Assembly (NCBI RefSeq): GCF_002743375.1
Contig: NZ_PDZC01000003.1
Coordinates: 124,001-188,000, forward strand
Length of the DNA: 64,000 nt
From: Sporosarcina sp. P34
GTDB lineage: Bacteria > Bacillota > Bacilli > Bacillales_A > Planococcaceae
Direction: 5' to 3'
Numbering within the stretch: position 1 is the stretch's first letter; every line of letters begins with the position of its first letter. A program made the position numbers and the translations under genes. Shown here one piece after another: positions 46,200-55,311 of the stretch. The notes under the pieces are model-generated. The model was not told where the DNA came from and ran no database searches. It was given only the letters and a program-made list of their open reading frames with translations.

Positions 46200-46443
46200 A
46201 ATGCATCGAAGAGGACAATGATTTATTATTCACCTTTCCAGAGAACAGGGGCATGGCTGAAACCCTTGTAGGCAGAAGATAAATTTACCACCTCAGAGCA
46301 GCATCAGTGAAATGTAGTAGCTGGTGACGGTAACGGCCCGTTAGCCGATCGAAAGCTTCGGTCTTTTCGCGTTTTTGCGAATAGAAGGAAGAAGGGTGGA
46401 ACCACGAGCTCAAGCCTCGTCCCTTTAGGGATGAGGCTTTTTT
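46200..46443 (+). promoter_or_regulatory. T-box riboswitch, threonyl-tRNA responsive
   Basis: The T-box sequence AGGGTGGAACCACG lies at 46393-46406. Stem I elements are visible upstream (AGAGAACAGG..GGCTGAAACCC, 46242-46266). The terminator (GCCTCGTCCC / GGGATGAGGC, then six T residues, 46412-46443) competes with the antiterminator. A candidate Thr specifier codon ACC followed by A is at 46287-46289. Uncharged tRNA-Thr should stabilise readthrough into thrS. The specifier assignment is by eye. Confidence 0.9.
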
Positions 46444-46473
46444 GCGTTCAAAAAAAGAAAGGGAGTCATACAC

Positions 46474-48408
46474 ATGCCAGAAAATATTCATTTAACATTT
46501 CCAGATGGTGCAGTAAAAGAATTTGAGGATGGCGTAACAACAGAAGAAATTGCGGGCTCCATCAGTCCCGGATTGCGTAAGAGCGCATTGGCGGGGAAAA
46601 TTGGGGATCAGCTAATCGATTTGAAATCACCAATTCATACGGATGGAGATATTAGTATCATTACTCCAACGTCAGATGAAGCATTGGAAATTCTGCGCCA
46701 TAGTACGGCTCACCTTTTGGCACAAGCCGTCAAACGCAAATTCCCGGATGCGAAACTAGGAATTGGACCTACTATCGAAAATGGCTTCTATTATGATATC
46801 GATTCGCCTACACCGATCACAGCAGAGGATTTACCTGAATTGGAAAAGGAAATGAAACGCATTATTGGCGAAAACTTGCCGATCATTCGTCACGATGTAT
46901 CCCGTGCTGAAGCCGAAAAACGTTTCAAAGAAATTGACGATGAATACAAATTGGAACTTCTTGAAGCGATTCCTGAAGATCAACAAGTATCCATCTATGA
47001 ACAAGGTGAATTTTTCGACTTATGTCGTGGTATCCACGTCCCATCTACAGGTAAACTAAAAGAATTTAAATTGTTAAGCATTGCAGGCGCTTATTGGAGA
47101 GGGAACTCTGATAACAAAATGCTTCAACGTATATACGGAACAGCTTTCTTCAAAAAAGATGAGCTAAAAGAACACTTGCGCATGCTTGAAGAAGCAAAAG
47201 AACGGGATCACCGTAAAATCGGTAAAGAATTGAATCTCTTCACGAATTCACAAAAAGTTGGACAAGGTCTTCCACTATGGTTGCCTAAAGGCGCTACAAT
47301 TCGCCGCGTAGTAGAACGTTATATTGTTGATAAAGAAGAAAGACTAGGCTATCAGCACGTGTATACTCCGGTACTTGGAAGTGTAGAACTCTATAAAACT
47401 TCAGGGCACTGGGATCACTATCAAGATGGCATGTTCCCAACGATGAGCATGGACAACGAAGATCTCGTTTTACGTCCAATGAACTGTCCTCACCACATGA
47501 TGATTTATAAAAATGGCATTCATTCGTATCGTAACTTGCCACTTCGTTTGGCAGAACTCGGCACGATGCACCGTTATGAAATGTCCGGTGCACTTTCAGG
47601 ACTTCAACGTGTTCGTGGAATGACATTGAATGATGCCCATATCTTCGTGCGTCCTGATCAGATTAAAGAAGAGTTTAAACGTGTCGTTAAGTTGATCATT
47701 GAAGTATATAAAGACTTTAATATTAAAGATTATTCATTCCGTTTATCATATCGTGATCCTGAAGATACAACGAAATACTTTGATGACGATGAAATGTGGG
47801 AACGTGCACAAACTATGTTAAAAGAAGCGATGGATGAGATGGAGCTTCCGTATACAGAAGAAGAAGGCGAGGCAGCATTCTACGGTCCAAAATTGGATGT
47901 ACAAGTAAAAACAGCAATTGGAATGGAAGAAACTCTTTCCACTGCACAACTTGACTTCCTATTACCTGAGCGCTTCGACCTAACGTATATCGGTGAAGAT
48001 GGTAAGCAACATCGCCCAGTTGTCATTCACAGAGGTGTTGTGTCAACGATGGAACGTTTTGTTGCCTTCTTAATTGAAGAATACAAAGGAGCTTTCCCGA
48101 CGTGGTTAGCACCGATTCAAGTAGAACTTATTCCGGTGTCACCTGACGTTCACTTTGATTATGCAGAGGAAATCAAAGAGAAATTAGCATTGGCAGGGTT
48201 CCGAGTAGACGTGGACAGCCGTGACGAAAAGATTGGTTATAAAATCCGTGAAGCACAAGTACAAAAGGTTCCGTACATGCTTGTACTAGGTGACCGTGAA
48301 ATGGAAGCTGGCGAAGTGAATGTTCGTAAATATGGCGAACAGAAATCTGAAAGCATGTCATTCGACGCGTTCCTTGCGTTACTCAAAGAAGATGTGAAGA
48401 AGGATTAA
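46474..48408 (+). CDS. thrS: threonine-tRNA ligase
   Basis: Charges tRNA-Thr. The 644 residues comprise a TGS domain (1-63), the editing domain with [10 protein letters not shown] (76-85) and C184RGIHVP, the class II catalytic core with motif 2 around [10 protein letters not shown] and the zinc ligand Cys338 in MNCPHHM, and an anticodon-binding domain (about 540-640). The start follows AAAGGGAG. Expression is controlled by the T-box directly upstream. Confidence 0.98.
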   Translation: MPENIHLTFPDGAVKEFEDGVTTEEIAGSISPGLRKSALAGKIGDQLIDLKSPIHTDGDISIITPTSDEALEILRHSTAHLLAQAVKRKFPDAKLGIGPTIENGFYYDIDSPTPITAEDLPELEKEMKRIIGENLPIIRHDVSRAEAEKRFKEIDDEYKLELLEAIPEDQQVSIYEQGEFFDLCRGIHVPSTGKLKEFKLLSIAGAYWRGNSDNKMLQRIYGTAFFKKDELKEHLRMLEEAKERDHRKIGKELNLFTNSQKVGQGLPLWLPKGATIRRVVERYIVDKEERLGYQHVYTPVLGSVELYKTSGHWDHYQDGMFPTMSMDNEDLVLRPMNCPHHMMIYKNGIHSYRNLPLRLAELGTMHRYEMSGALSGLQRVRGMTLNDAHIFVRPDQIKEEFKRVVKLIIEVYKDFNIKDYSFRLSYRDPEDTTKYFDDDEMWERAQTMLKEAMDEMELPYTEEEGEAAFYGPKLDVQVKTAIGMEETLSTAQLDFLLPERFDLTYIGEDGKQHRPVVIHRGVVSTMERFVAFLIEEYKGAFPTWLAPIQVELIPVSPDVHFDYAEEIKEKLALAGFRVDVDSRDEKIGYKIREAQVQKVPYMLVLGDREMEAGEVNVRKYGEQKSESMSFDAFLALLKEDVKKD

Positions 48409-48782
48409 GGATCAAGATGAAGTCGATAGATTGAATAAAGACAAGGCATTGCAGATTGTTGTTTCGATTAGACGTTTTTCTTGAGCACGTGCTAAACAAA
48501 TCGGTCGAAAGTTTACGCGTTCTGTTCGATCAACGACTTTATTGAACTGTAACTAATTACGTTCAGTATTCCCACTAACTAAACGAAGGTGTCTGACAAG
48601 CGGTTGGCAATACATACAAGAGCCAGCCGCAGACACCGAAGTGGATGTTAAGTTATTTGTCTTTCAACTTTTCTAAAATAGTAAAAATAGTAGTTGCAAA
48701 AGTTTCCATAACGCGCTATACTTAAAAAGTTGAATTAATTCAAACATAACTTGTGCAACCGATAATGGGATATGCAGAGTTG
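48409..48782. other. gene-free stretch between thrS and the infC promoter
   Basis: No reading frame with a ribosome binding site is visible on either strand. It contains a long bulged hairpin at 48588-48637, listed separately. No clear terminator for thrS is seen in the first 100 nt, which is unusual for a highly expressed gene. Confidence 0.5.
48588..48637. repeat. REP-like long hairpin
   Basis: GGTGTCT (48588-48594) pairs with AGACACC (48631-48637), and GCGGTTGGC (48600-48608) with GCCAGCCGC (48622-48630), one G-T pair and a 5-nt bulge. No T tract follows. GGTGTCTGACA-type arms occur in dispersed REP-like palindromes of Firmicutes, which is why I call it a repeat; no second copy is in the window. 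Confidence 0.5.
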
Positions 48783-48811
48783 TTGACACTAGATACTAAA
48801 GATGATATTAT
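48783..48811 (+). promoter_or_regulatory. strong sigma-A promoter of infC-rpmI-rplT
   Basis: Perfect TTGACA (48783-48788), a 17-nt spacer and TATTAT (48806-48811). Confidence 0.85.
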
Positions 48812-48817
48812 TACTAA

Positions 48818-48977
48818 GGTTAACTGAATACAGTTTGTGGTATAAGAAGAGGCTACCCGCTTCTCACCTGTTCGACGCAATGAAGTTGTTGCCAGGTTAG
48901 CACAATAAGTTTATATCTATGTGTACTAACATAGTATACTTACGCGGGTAGACAAATCATATTTGTCTACTTTTTTT
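48818..48977 (+). promoter_or_regulatory. L20 leader with attenuator (infC operon autoregulation)
   Basis: CTACCCGC (48853-48860) can pair with GCGGGTAG (48944-48951), which overlaps the 5' arm of a terminator (GTAGACAAAT / ATTTGTCTAC, then seven T residues, 48948-48977). The two structures exclude each other. In B. subtilis L20 binds such a leader and favours termination. Local pairing of ACCTG with CAGGT (48866-48870, 48893-48897) fits the L20-binding fold. Confidence 0.75.
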
Positions 48978-49073
48978 ATTTTGTAAAATGAATAGACCTA
49001 TGGGACTTTGAAATCGGAGTTTCCGATATACCAAAACATGTATTCACGAGACAATATTCGGAGGTGGATTACT

Positions 49074-49592
49074 ATTAGCAAAGACATGTACGTAAATGAT
49101 GGTATCAGAGCACGTGAGTTGCGATTAATCGATCACAACGGCGAACAACTCGGTATCAAAACACGTAATGAAGCTTTAGAAATTGCTGCTCAAGCAAACC
49201 TGGACCTAGTTCTTGTTGCTCCACAAGCGAAGCCCCCAGTAGCTCGTGTTATGGACCATGGAAAGTTCAAGTTCGAACAGCAAAAGAAAGAGCGTGAAGT
49301 ACGTAAGAATCAAAAGATCATCAACGTGAAAGAAGTTCGACTTAGCCCTACAATCGATGAGCATGATTTCCAAACGAAACTTCGTAACGGAATCAAGTTC
49401 CTGGAAAATGGGGATAAGGTAAAAGCTTCGATTCGTTTCCGCGGCCGTGCAATTACGCACAAAGAAATTGGCCAACGAGTTCTTGATCGCTTTGCAGAAT
49501 CTTGCAAAGATGTTGCAACTGTTGAAGTTAAACCAAAAATGGAAGGTCGGAGCATGTTCTTAATACTTGCCCCGCTTGCCGAAAAACAGTAA
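49074..49592 (+). CDS. infC: translation initiation factor IF-3 (AUU start)
   Basis: Binds the 30S subunit, prevents 50S joining and checks the start codon. The 172 residues have the N-domain ([20 protein letters not shown]), a Lys-rich linker and the C-domain with [14 protein letters not shown] and [14 protein letters not shown] place the start at ATT 49074: a GGAGGTGG site lies 6 nt before it and the N-terminus then aligns with other bacillus IF-3 proteins. The rare AUU start is the known IF-3 autoregulation device. Upstream in-frame ATGs at 49008 and 49038 lack ribosome binding sites. Confidence 0.93.
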   Translation: MSKDMYVNDGIRARELRLIDHNGEQLGIKTRNEALEIAAQANLDLVLVAPQAKPPVARVMDHGKFKFEQQKKEREVRKNQKIINVKEVRLSPTIDEHDFQTKLRNGIKFLENGDKVKASIRFRGRAITHKEIGQRVLDRFAESCKDVATVEVKPKMEGRSMFLILAPLAEKQ

Positions 49593-49618
49593 CACGAACA
49601 ATTTAGGAGGAACAGAAC

Positions 49619-49819
49619 ATGCCAAAAATGAAAACTCACCGCGGTTCCGCGAAACGTTTCAAAAGAACTGGAACTGGTAAATTAAAACGTGGCCGTGCTT
49701 ACACAAGTCACCTATTTGCTAACAAATCTACGAAGGCTAAGCGTCACTTACGTAAGTCTTCACTAGTTTCTTCAGGCGATTACAAGCGTATTCGCGAAAT
49801 GCTCACATACATGAAGTAA
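49619..49819 (+). CDS. rpmI: 50S ribosomal protein L35
   Basis: A 66-residue, very basic protein of the large subunit. [24 protein letters not shown] and the [20 protein letters not shown] block are standard L35 sequence. The start follows TTAGGAGGAA. Middle gene of infC-rpmI-rplT. Confidence 0.98.
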   Translation: MPKMKTHRGSAKRFKRTGTGKLKRGRAYTSHLFANKSTKAKRHLRKSSLVSSGDYKRIREMLTYMK

Positions 49820-49861
49820 GACCGAACACACACTTAAAGGATAAGCAGGAGGTAATGCACT

Positions 49862-50221
49862 ATGCCACGCGTAAAAGGTGGAACAGTAACGCGCAAGCGT
49901 CATAAAAAGGTATTGAAATTAGCAAAAGGTTATTTTGGTTCAAAACATAGACTTTATAAGGTAGCAAACCAACAGGTAATGAAATCTTATAACTATGCTT
50001 ACCGTGACCGTCGTAACAAAAAACGTGATTTCCGTAGACTATGGATTACACGTATCAACGCGGCTGCTCGTGTGAATGGTATTTCATACAGCACATTAAT
50101 GCACGGCTTGAAAGTAGCTGGCATCGATGTTAACCGTAAGATGCTTGCAGAACTTGCAGTGACAGATGCATCAGCATTTGCACAACTTGCAGAGACAGCA
50201 AAAAAATCTGTAGCAAAATAA
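49862..50221 (+). CDS. rplT: 50S ribosomal protein L20
   Basis: A 119-residue 23S rRNA-binding protein needed early in 50S assembly, and the repressor of its own operon through the leader [25 protein letters not shown] and [22 protein letters not shown] are diagnostic. The start follows GCAGGAGG. Terminator directly behind. Confidence 0.98.
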   Translation: MPRVKGGTVTRKRHKKVLKLAKGYFGSKHRLYKVANQQVMKSYNYAYRDRRNKKRDFRRLWITRINAAARVNGISYSTLMHGLKVAGIDVNRKMLAELAVTDASAFAQLAETAKKSVAK

Positions 50222-50230
50222 GATGAACCA

Positions 50231-50280
50231 AAATCCACTTTCGTTTTCATTCTTATATGGAAATGAAGGTGGATTTTTTT
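50231..50280 (+). terminator. terminator after rplT
   Basis: AAATCCAC pairs with GTGGATTT, with an imperfect inner stem, and runs into seven T residues. Confidence 0.8.
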
Positions 50281-50300
50281 CGTATGGAGGAATGGCTGAA

Positions 50301-50591
50301 ATGGCACAAACTCTATTGATTTATATGGTCATCCTGTCACTCTGGGCGTTTTTGGCGATGGGGTACGATAAAAGGCAAGCTAAAAAGAAAAAGCAACGGG
50401 TGCCAGAACGTAATCTATGGTTATTGGCACTGCTTGGTGGTGGAGTAGGTGCGTACGTTGGCATGCAATTCTTTCATCATAAAACGAGAAAGACCCATTT
50501 CCGTATTGGATTTCTACTTCTGATGATGATCGACATCGTGTTGCTACTAGCGATATATGGTGTGAAATTCCCAACGACCGTTATATTTTGA
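50301..50591 (+). CDS. ysdA: DUF1294 family membrane protein, YsdA-like
   Basis: A 96-residue protein with three predicted membrane helices (about 4-22, 40-58 and 70-90). The conserved DUF1294 features are the YDKRQAKKKKQRVPE loop, LLALLGGGVGAYVGMQFFHHKTRK and a final hydrophobic segment. The function is unknown. ATG 50301 follows TGGAGG at the right distance; earlier in-frame ATGs lie in the terminator or too close to that site. B. subtilis ysdA is in the same place. Confidence 0.82.
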   Translation: MAQTLLIYMVILSLWAFLAMGYDKRQAKKKKQRVPERNLWLLALLGGGVGAYVGMQFFHHKTRKTHFRIGFLLLMMIDIVLLLAIYGVKFPTTVIF

Positions 50592-50594
50592 TAT

Positions 50595-50627
50595 AAAAAA
50601 AGGAAATAGCTTTTCTTAGCTATTTCC
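50595..50627 (-). terminator. terminator of ysdB, possibly bidirectional
   Basis: GGAAATAGCT pairs with AGCTATTTCC; on the minus strand it is followed by seven T residues. Confidence 0.85.
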
Positions 50628-50633
50628 ATCCAA

Positions 50634-51014
50634 TCAAGATTTCATTAATTGTTCAATTGGGTTCTTCCAATTGATCTCAGCATGGGGATAATTCGTCCGT
50701 ACTTCGGATTCGAGAAAATAAAAATCCTCTTTTGTCATACCTTGCAATTTCGCTTCATTTTTTACCCAAATGAAAATGGAAACTACATCAAATGAATCAG
50801 TCGTGGTGCCCAGATATTTCTCACCTTCAAACATCGCACCTTTATACGTAATAAAGAAATTTTTACGGATATTTTTCACATCGTCATAAAAATAATATTG
50901 TTCTTTTTCATACGCTTCATCCAGCTTTCGCTTAGCATCTGTCAAATAGCGAATGCCGGCATAAAACAAATAAATAACCAATGCTATAATGAAGACGCGG
51001 ATCAATACAATCAT
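50634..51014 (-). CDS. ysdB: sigma-W pathway protein YsdB
   Basis: A 126-residue protein with one N-terminal membrane helix (about 4-22) and a soluble domain containing KRKLDEAYEKEQYYFYDDVKN and KGAMFEGEKYLGTT. In B. subtilis YsdB affects activation of sigma-W by regulated proteolysis, by an unknown mechanism. Its own promoter here is a sigma-W-type sequence. The start follows GCAGGAGC. Confidence 0.85.
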   Translation of the reverse strand: MIVLIRVFIIALVIYLFYAGIRYLTDAKRKLDEAYEKEQYYFYDDVKNIRKNFFITYKGAMFEGEKYLGTTTDSFDVVSIFIWVKNEAKLQGMTKEDFYFLESEVRTNYPHAEINWKNPIEQLMKS

Positions 51015-51035
51015 GAAATCAGCTCCTGCAAACGA

Positions 51036-51052
51036 TATAGTACTGTACTATA
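51036..51052. promoter_or_regulatory. 17-bp perfect palindrome between ysdB and the dUTPase gene
   Basis: TATAGTACTGTACTATA is symmetric around its central T. It covers the -10 end and start site of the ysdB sigma-W promoter and lies about 56 nt before the divergent dUTPase gene. An operator for an unknown repressor is the likeliest reading. Confidence 0.6.
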
Positions 51053-51077
51053 CGGATGAGTATGGGAAAAGGTTTCA
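51049..51077 (-). promoter_or_regulatory. sigma-W-type promoter of ysdB
   Basis: On the minus strand: TGAAAC (51077-51072), a 17-nt spacer and CGTATA (51054-51049), about 35 nt before the ysdB start. Identical spacing and -10 to the sppA promoter. Confidence 0.75.
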
Positions 51078-51107
51078 TTTACTAGCAAAATGGTGGAGGA
51101 AATTTAA

Positions 51108-51593
51108 TTGAAATTACATCAACTATTTGAAATGCAAAGAGCGCTCGATACATATATTCAAAAAAATCATCAAACGAATGAAACATTTACTGAAAGAGGT
51201 TTGGCATTAGTAGTCGAACTTTCTGAGTTGGCTAACGAAACGCGTTGTTTTAAATTCTGGAGTACGAAAGGTCCTTCAGCCGATAGCGTTATTTTAGAAG
51301 AGTATGTGGATTCTATTCATTTCTTATTATCTTTAGGAATTGAAAAAAACTTTGACGGATTAGCAGAATGGCCGGCAAGTGATACGAAAGATCAAAGTTT
51401 GACTCAGCAGTTTATTCAAACAGGTCAATCGATTTATGTATTCTTGGATTCATTAACATTTGAAGATTATAAAAAAATCTGGGTGAACTACGGAGCGCTT
51501 GCGAATACGCTCGGTTTTACTGAAGAACAAATTATTCAAGCATATATAGATAAAAATGGAGAAAACTACGCACGTCAAAGAAGTGGCTACTGA
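51108..51593 (+). CDS. dimeric all-alpha dUTP diphosphatase (dUTPase_2 family)
   Basis: Hydrolyses dUTP to dUMP and pyrophosphate, keeping uracil out of DNA. The 161 residues are all-helical, with the MazG-like metal-binding motifs LVVELSELANETRCFKFW (ExxE) and ILEEYVDSIHFLLSLG (ExxxD), as in the Leishmania and Bacillus dimeric dUTPases. Translation starts at TTG 51108 behind GGTGGAGGAA. This is the chromosomal non-trimeric type; similar genes occur in phages, but no other phage gene is near. Confidence 0.85.
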   Translation: MKLHQLFEMQRALDTYIQKNHQTNETFTERGLALVVELSELANETRCFKFWSTKGPSADSVILEEYVDSIHFLLSLGIEKNFDGLAEWPASDTKDQSLTQQFIQTGQSIYVFLDSLTFEDYKKIWVNYGALANTLGFTEEQIIQAYIDKNGENYARQRSGY

Positions 51594-51715
51594 GCGGTAT
51601 CATTAGCTTCACTGACATTTTAGCTATAGTAAAAGTTTCATAAATAAATAAATTGACAAAAAGACTGTTTTGATAATAAAATTACTATACTATAGGTCAT
51701 ACAGGGGGTATTTCG

Positions 51716-52204
51716 TTGAACGAATGGAGTAAGGATGATTTTGGACTGCGTTTAAAGGCACTGAGAGAACGTCGAGGACTATCGATGATGGCATTTGGAG
51801 CGGCAATTGGCACATCAGCTAGTCGAATTAAAGATTGGGAGCGCGGTAAGAACGCACCATCCGCTGCATGGATCGCTAAAATTTCAGAGCGTTTTTCTGT
51901 TTCTACCGATGAATTGATTATGGGTGAGGTAACATTTACTCCGTATTTCAAAGCGACAGGTAATACAGTAGAATCACTTTATGATCGTCTTCGTGAAACG
52001 ATGAATGTCGAATCCTCTGGTAAATGGCCAACAGAAATTGATGAGCTATATGCAGAAATTGATGCAGTGAATAAAGAGAAGTACCGAAGCGGGAAAGGAC
52101 GTCGATCGGCTGAGAAAGAGTTAATGGAGTTGGCTATCCGTCTTCCTAAGAAAGATGTACTAGAATTGCTCGAGCTAGCTAAATATAAAAGACGCACACT
52201 ATAG
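51716..52204 (+). CDS. HTH-type transcriptional regulator (Cro/C1 fold)
   Basis: A 162-residue protein. The N-terminal HTH_3 domain (about 8-66) reads LRLKALRERRGLSMMAFGAAIGTSASRIKDWERGKNAPS, with the usual Q/K..R.W/WE.G pattern. The C-terminal 90 residues are helical and charged, with no domain I recognise. Translation starts at TTG 51716 after CAGGGGG. A TTGACA lies at 51653 without a convincing -10. Targets are unknown; it is monocistronic with its own terminator. Confidence 0.75.
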   Translation: MNEWSKDDFGLRLKALRERRGLSMMAFGAAIGTSASRIKDWERGKNAPSAAWIAKISERFSVSTDELIMGEVTFTPYFKATGNTVESLYDRLRETMNVESSGKWPTEIDELYAEIDAVNKEKYRSGKGRRSAEKELMELAIRLPKKDVLELLELAKYKRRTL

Positions 52205-52205
52205 A

Positions 52206-52251
52206 ACGATGTCCCTCAAAGTAACTATACTTCGAGGGACATCGTTTTTTT
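52206..52251 (+). terminator. terminator after the HTH regulator gene
   Basis: ACGATGTCCCTC pairs with GAGGGACATCGT, AAGTA/TACTT inside, followed by seven T residues. Confidence 0.9.
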
Positions 52252-52432
52252 ATAAGATAAGCAGGAAGAGGAAATGGAAGCGTCCAATCGAAACAGAAAT
52301 CCACTACCTGATTCTATGTCAGCCATTTCCTATATTACAAAAGAATGAATAATCAAATAGCGTGAAATGTAGGAAAATAGAATGAAATACGTTATGATAG
52401 AAGCGTAGATAAACCCAAGGAGGATGAGTTAA

Positions 52433-53416
52433 TTGAAAGCATTCGTTCATGAAAATGGTGAGCTGCACTATACAGATATCGCCGATCCCACGGCTGGAAA
52501 TGGTGAAGTAATTGTTGCATTGAAAACAGCAGGGCTTAATCGACGTGATACTGCTATACCCAAACGACGTGGTGACGCTAAAGAACCATTGGTAATGGGA
52601 TCAGACGGCGCAGGCACGATTGAATCAATCGGAGAAGGTGTAACCGGTTGGAACGTAGGAGACGAAGTCATTATTAATCCATCCCTTCGATGGTTCGAAG
52701 AAAGCGATGCACCTCCAGAGGAGTTTGATATTTTAGGTATGCCGGATCATGGCACATTTGCAGAGAAGATTTGCATATCTTCAGAACAGCTAGAGAAAAA
52801 GCCATCACATCTCACGTGGAATGAATCTGCAGTTATCGCGCTAGCTGGACTTACAGGTTATCGTGCACTAGTGACGAGAGGTCGTATAGAAGAAGGGCAA
52901 ACCGTCTTTATTCCTGGAGCAGGAAGTGGAGTCGCGACCTATATGATTCAATTTGCAAAGAAAATGGGAGCGCGTGTCATCGTGTCCTCAAGAAGTGAAG
53001 AAAAAAGAAATCACGCAATGAAAATCGGTGCGGATATGGCGATTGATACGAATAGCGATTGGCCAACAGAACTACAAGATGAACGTGTGGATCTTGTGAT
53101 TGAGAGTGTAGGAAGGGCAACATTCAATCGTTCTCTCGAAATTCTAAAAAAAGGTGGTCGGATCGTAGTATTTGGTGCAACGACAGAAGATACCGTCGAA
53201 CTGAACTTACGTGATTTCTTTTACGGTCAGTATTCGTTACTTGGCACTACGATGGGCAGTCGTGAAGAATTACGCGATATGTTAGCGTTCGTTGAAGAGC
53301 ATCAAATCCATCCTGTTATTGATTCAGTGATTCCTCTTGAAAAAGCAAGTGAGGCATTTACTAGGCTGGATGACAGTGTACAATTCGGTAAAATCGTTTT
53401 AGCCATTTCAAAATAA
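52433..53416 (+). CDS. zinc-type MDR oxidoreductase without zinc ligands
   Basis: A 327-residue medium-chain dehydrogenase/reductase. The GroES-like N-terminal half contains [14 protein letters not shown] and [16 protein letters not shown]; the Rossmann half has [21 protein letters not shown] and the SSRSEEKR stretch expected for NADP. The Cys residues that bind structural zinc in alcohol dehydrogenases are absent, so it is closer to quinone oxidoreductase-like members. The substrate is unknown. TTG 52433 starts behind AAGGAGG. fhs follows after 34 nt, possibly on the same transcript. Confidence 0.8.
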   Translation: MKAFVHENGELHYTDIADPTAGNGEVIVALKTAGLNRRDTAIPKRRGDAKEPLVMGSDGAGTIESIGEGVTGWNVGDEVIINPSLRWFEESDAPPEEFDILGMPDHGTFAEKICISSEQLEKKPSHLTWNESAVIALAGLTGYRALVTRGRIEEGQTVFIPGAGSGVATYMIQFAKKMGARVIVSSRSEEKRNHAMKIGADMAIDTNSDWPTELQDERVDLVIESVGRATFNRSLEILKKGGRIVVFGATTEDTVELNLRDFFYGQYSLLGTTMGSREELRDMLAFVEEHQIHPVIDSVIPLEKASEAFTRLDDSVQFGKIVLAISK

Positions 53417-53450
53417 ACCATACACCCGGTATAGAAAGGCAGTGGAAGTA

Positions 53451-55130
53451 GTGACGAAAGAAGTAAAGACACTGACAGACTTGGAAATCGCTTCAAAGGC
53501 AATTATGCAACCAATTGAAGTCATAGCAGACAAAGCAGGAATTCCCTCTGATGCATTGGAGCTATATGGTAAATACAAAGCGAAAATCAATGTAGACCGT
53601 ATTCCAAAAAAAACTTCACAAGCGAAGATCGTCCTCGTAACAGCAACTAGTCCAACACCGGCTGGAGAAGGAAAATCGACAGTAACAGTAGGTCTTGGTG
53701 ATGCGCTTTCTCGTTTAGGTAAGAAAACGATGATTGCATTGCGCGAACCGTCATTAGGACCCGTAATGGGTATCAAAGGTGGAGCAACGGGTGGCGGCTT
53801 CTCTCAAGTTCTGCCTATGGAAGATATCAATTTGCACTTTACGGGAGATCTACATGCCATTACAACGGTTAATAACGCGTTGAGCGCTATGATTGATAAC
53901 CATTTGCATCAGGGCAATACGTTAGAGATTGATCCTCGTCGTATTACATGGAAACGCGTCATGGATATGAATGACCGTGCGCTACGCCATGTGACAATTG
54001 GTTTGGGTGGACCAGCACAAGGCGTACCACGTGAAGATGGTTTTGATATTACAGTAGCATCCGAAATCATGGCCGTATTCTGTCTGGCGACTAGCTTACA
54101 AGACTTAAAAGAGCGCTTGTCCGAAATGGTCATCGGCTATACGTATGAAAAAGAAGCCGTGACTGTGCGTGATTTAGGTGTAGAAGGTGCGTTGACACTT
54201 CTGCTAAAAGATGCATTCAAACCTAACCTCGTTCAGACGATCGAAGGCACACCAGCTTTCATTCACGGTGGACCGTTTGCAAATATTGCCCATGGGTGTA
54301 ACTCCTTAATTGCAACGAATACAGCGCGTAATCTGGCTGACTATGTCGTGACAGAAGCAGGATTTGGATCAGATTTAGGTGCGGAGAAATTTATGGATAT
54401 TAAAGCGCGCATCGGTAAATTCCAACCGGATGCAGTCGTTCTTGTCACAACAATTCGTGCGCTCAAAATGCACGGCGGAGTGGCGAAACAGGATTTAAAA
54501 GTAGAGAATAGTCAAGCAGTAGAAAATGGTGTAGTTAACTTGGAAAAGCATGTCGAAACGATTCTGTCGTTCGGGGTGGAACCTATTGTTGCACTCAATC
54601 ATTTTGTTGGCGACTCCAATAGTGAACTACAAGTAGTACTAAAATGGTGTCAGGATCATAATATAAAAGTCGCTTTGACTGATGTGTGGCAAGATGGCGG
54701 AGCGGGCGGTGAAGCATTGGCGAGAGAAGTTCTGAAAGTGATGGAAGAGCCTAATAATTTCGCGCCGATTTATGAAGTAGAGCAAACCGTAGAAGAAAAA
54801 CTCACAGCGATTGTTCAAAAAGTATATGGTGGCGCAGGCATTATATTTACCGATCAGGCAAAGAAAGATTTAGCCGAAATCAAAAAGAATGGCTGGGATT
54901 TGTTACCGGTTTGTATGGCGAAGACCCAGTACTCATTTTCCGATGATCCAAAAAAGTTAGGACGTCCAACAGACTTTTTGATCACAATTCGCAATATCTT
55001 ACCGAAACTTGGAGCAGGTTTCTTAGTTTGTCTGACCGGCGACATTATGACTATGCCTGGCTTACCAAAAAATCCAGCAGCGCTCAATATGGATGTCGAT
55101 TCGGCCGGTAATGCCAAAGGGTTAATGTAA
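53451..55130 (+). CDS. fhs: formate-tetrahydrofolate ligase
   Basis: ATP-dependent synthesis of 10-formyltetrahydrofolate from formate. The 559 residues include the P-loop-like [17 protein letters not shown] (about 67-83), [19 protein letters not shown] and the folate-site region [21 protein letters not shown] 53451 is preferred to GTG 53442, which lies only 2 nt after AAAGG. B. subtilis lacks fhs; many Planococcaceae and Staphylococcaceae have it. It would supply one-carbon units for purines and formyl-Met independently of FolD. Confidence 0.93.
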   Translation: MTKEVKTLTDLEIASKAIMQPIEVIADKAGIPSDALELYGKYKAKINVDRIPKKTSQAKIVLVTATSPTPAGEGKSTVTVGLGDALSRLGKKTMIALREPSLGPVMGIKGGATGGGFSQVLPMEDINLHFTGDLHAITTVNNALSAMIDNHLHQGNTLEIDPRRITWKRVMDMNDRALRHVTIGLGGPAQGVPREDGFDITVASEIMAVFCLATSLQDLKERLSEMVIGYTYEKEAVTVRDLGVEGALTLLLKDAFKPNLVQTIEGTPAFIHGGPFANIAHGCNSLIATNTARNLADYVVTEAGFGSDLGAEKFMDIKARIGKFQPDAVVLVTTIRALKMHGGVAKQDLKVENSQAVENGVVNLEKHVETILSFGVEPIVALNHFVGDSNSELQVVLKWCQDHNIKVALTDVWQDGGAGGEALAREVLKVMEEPNNFAPIYEVEQTVEEKLTAIVQKVYGGAGIIFTDQAKKDLAEIKKNGWDLLPVCMAKTQYSFSDDPKKLGRPTDFLITIRNILPKLGAGFLVCLTGDIMTMPGLPKNPAALNMDVDSAGNAKGLM

Positions 55131-55253
55131 TACCTTACTATAGTAGTGAAATGATAAGCAAAGAGCAAGTTCGGCTTTTTTGCTTTTTAGTAAAAGTAGG
55201 TCAGTAAAAGAAAAGATCAATATTCTTAATACCACTCGGTTGAATCATAAATA

Positions 55254-55297
55254 GGATGTACAGAAAGTCGTCAACAGGACATTCTGTACATCCTTTT
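55254..55297. terminator. terminator between fhs and the M3 peptidase gene
   Basis: GGATGTACAGAA pairs perfectly with TTCTGTACATCC, followed by TTTT on the plus strand. It lies about 120 nt after fhs. Confidence 0.75.
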
Positions 55298-55311
55298 GTG
55301 TTCCTATAAAA

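Noticed and set aside
49008..49073. Upstream ATG codons as infC start
   Set aside because: No ribosome binding site before 49008 or 49038; the extra residues are absent in IF-3 homologues, and a strong site precedes ATT 49074.
51108..52204. dUTPase and Cro/C1-type regulator as a prophage remnant
   Set aside because: No integrase, att repeat or other phage gene; the dimeric dUTPase also occurs as a chromosomal gene in bacilli.
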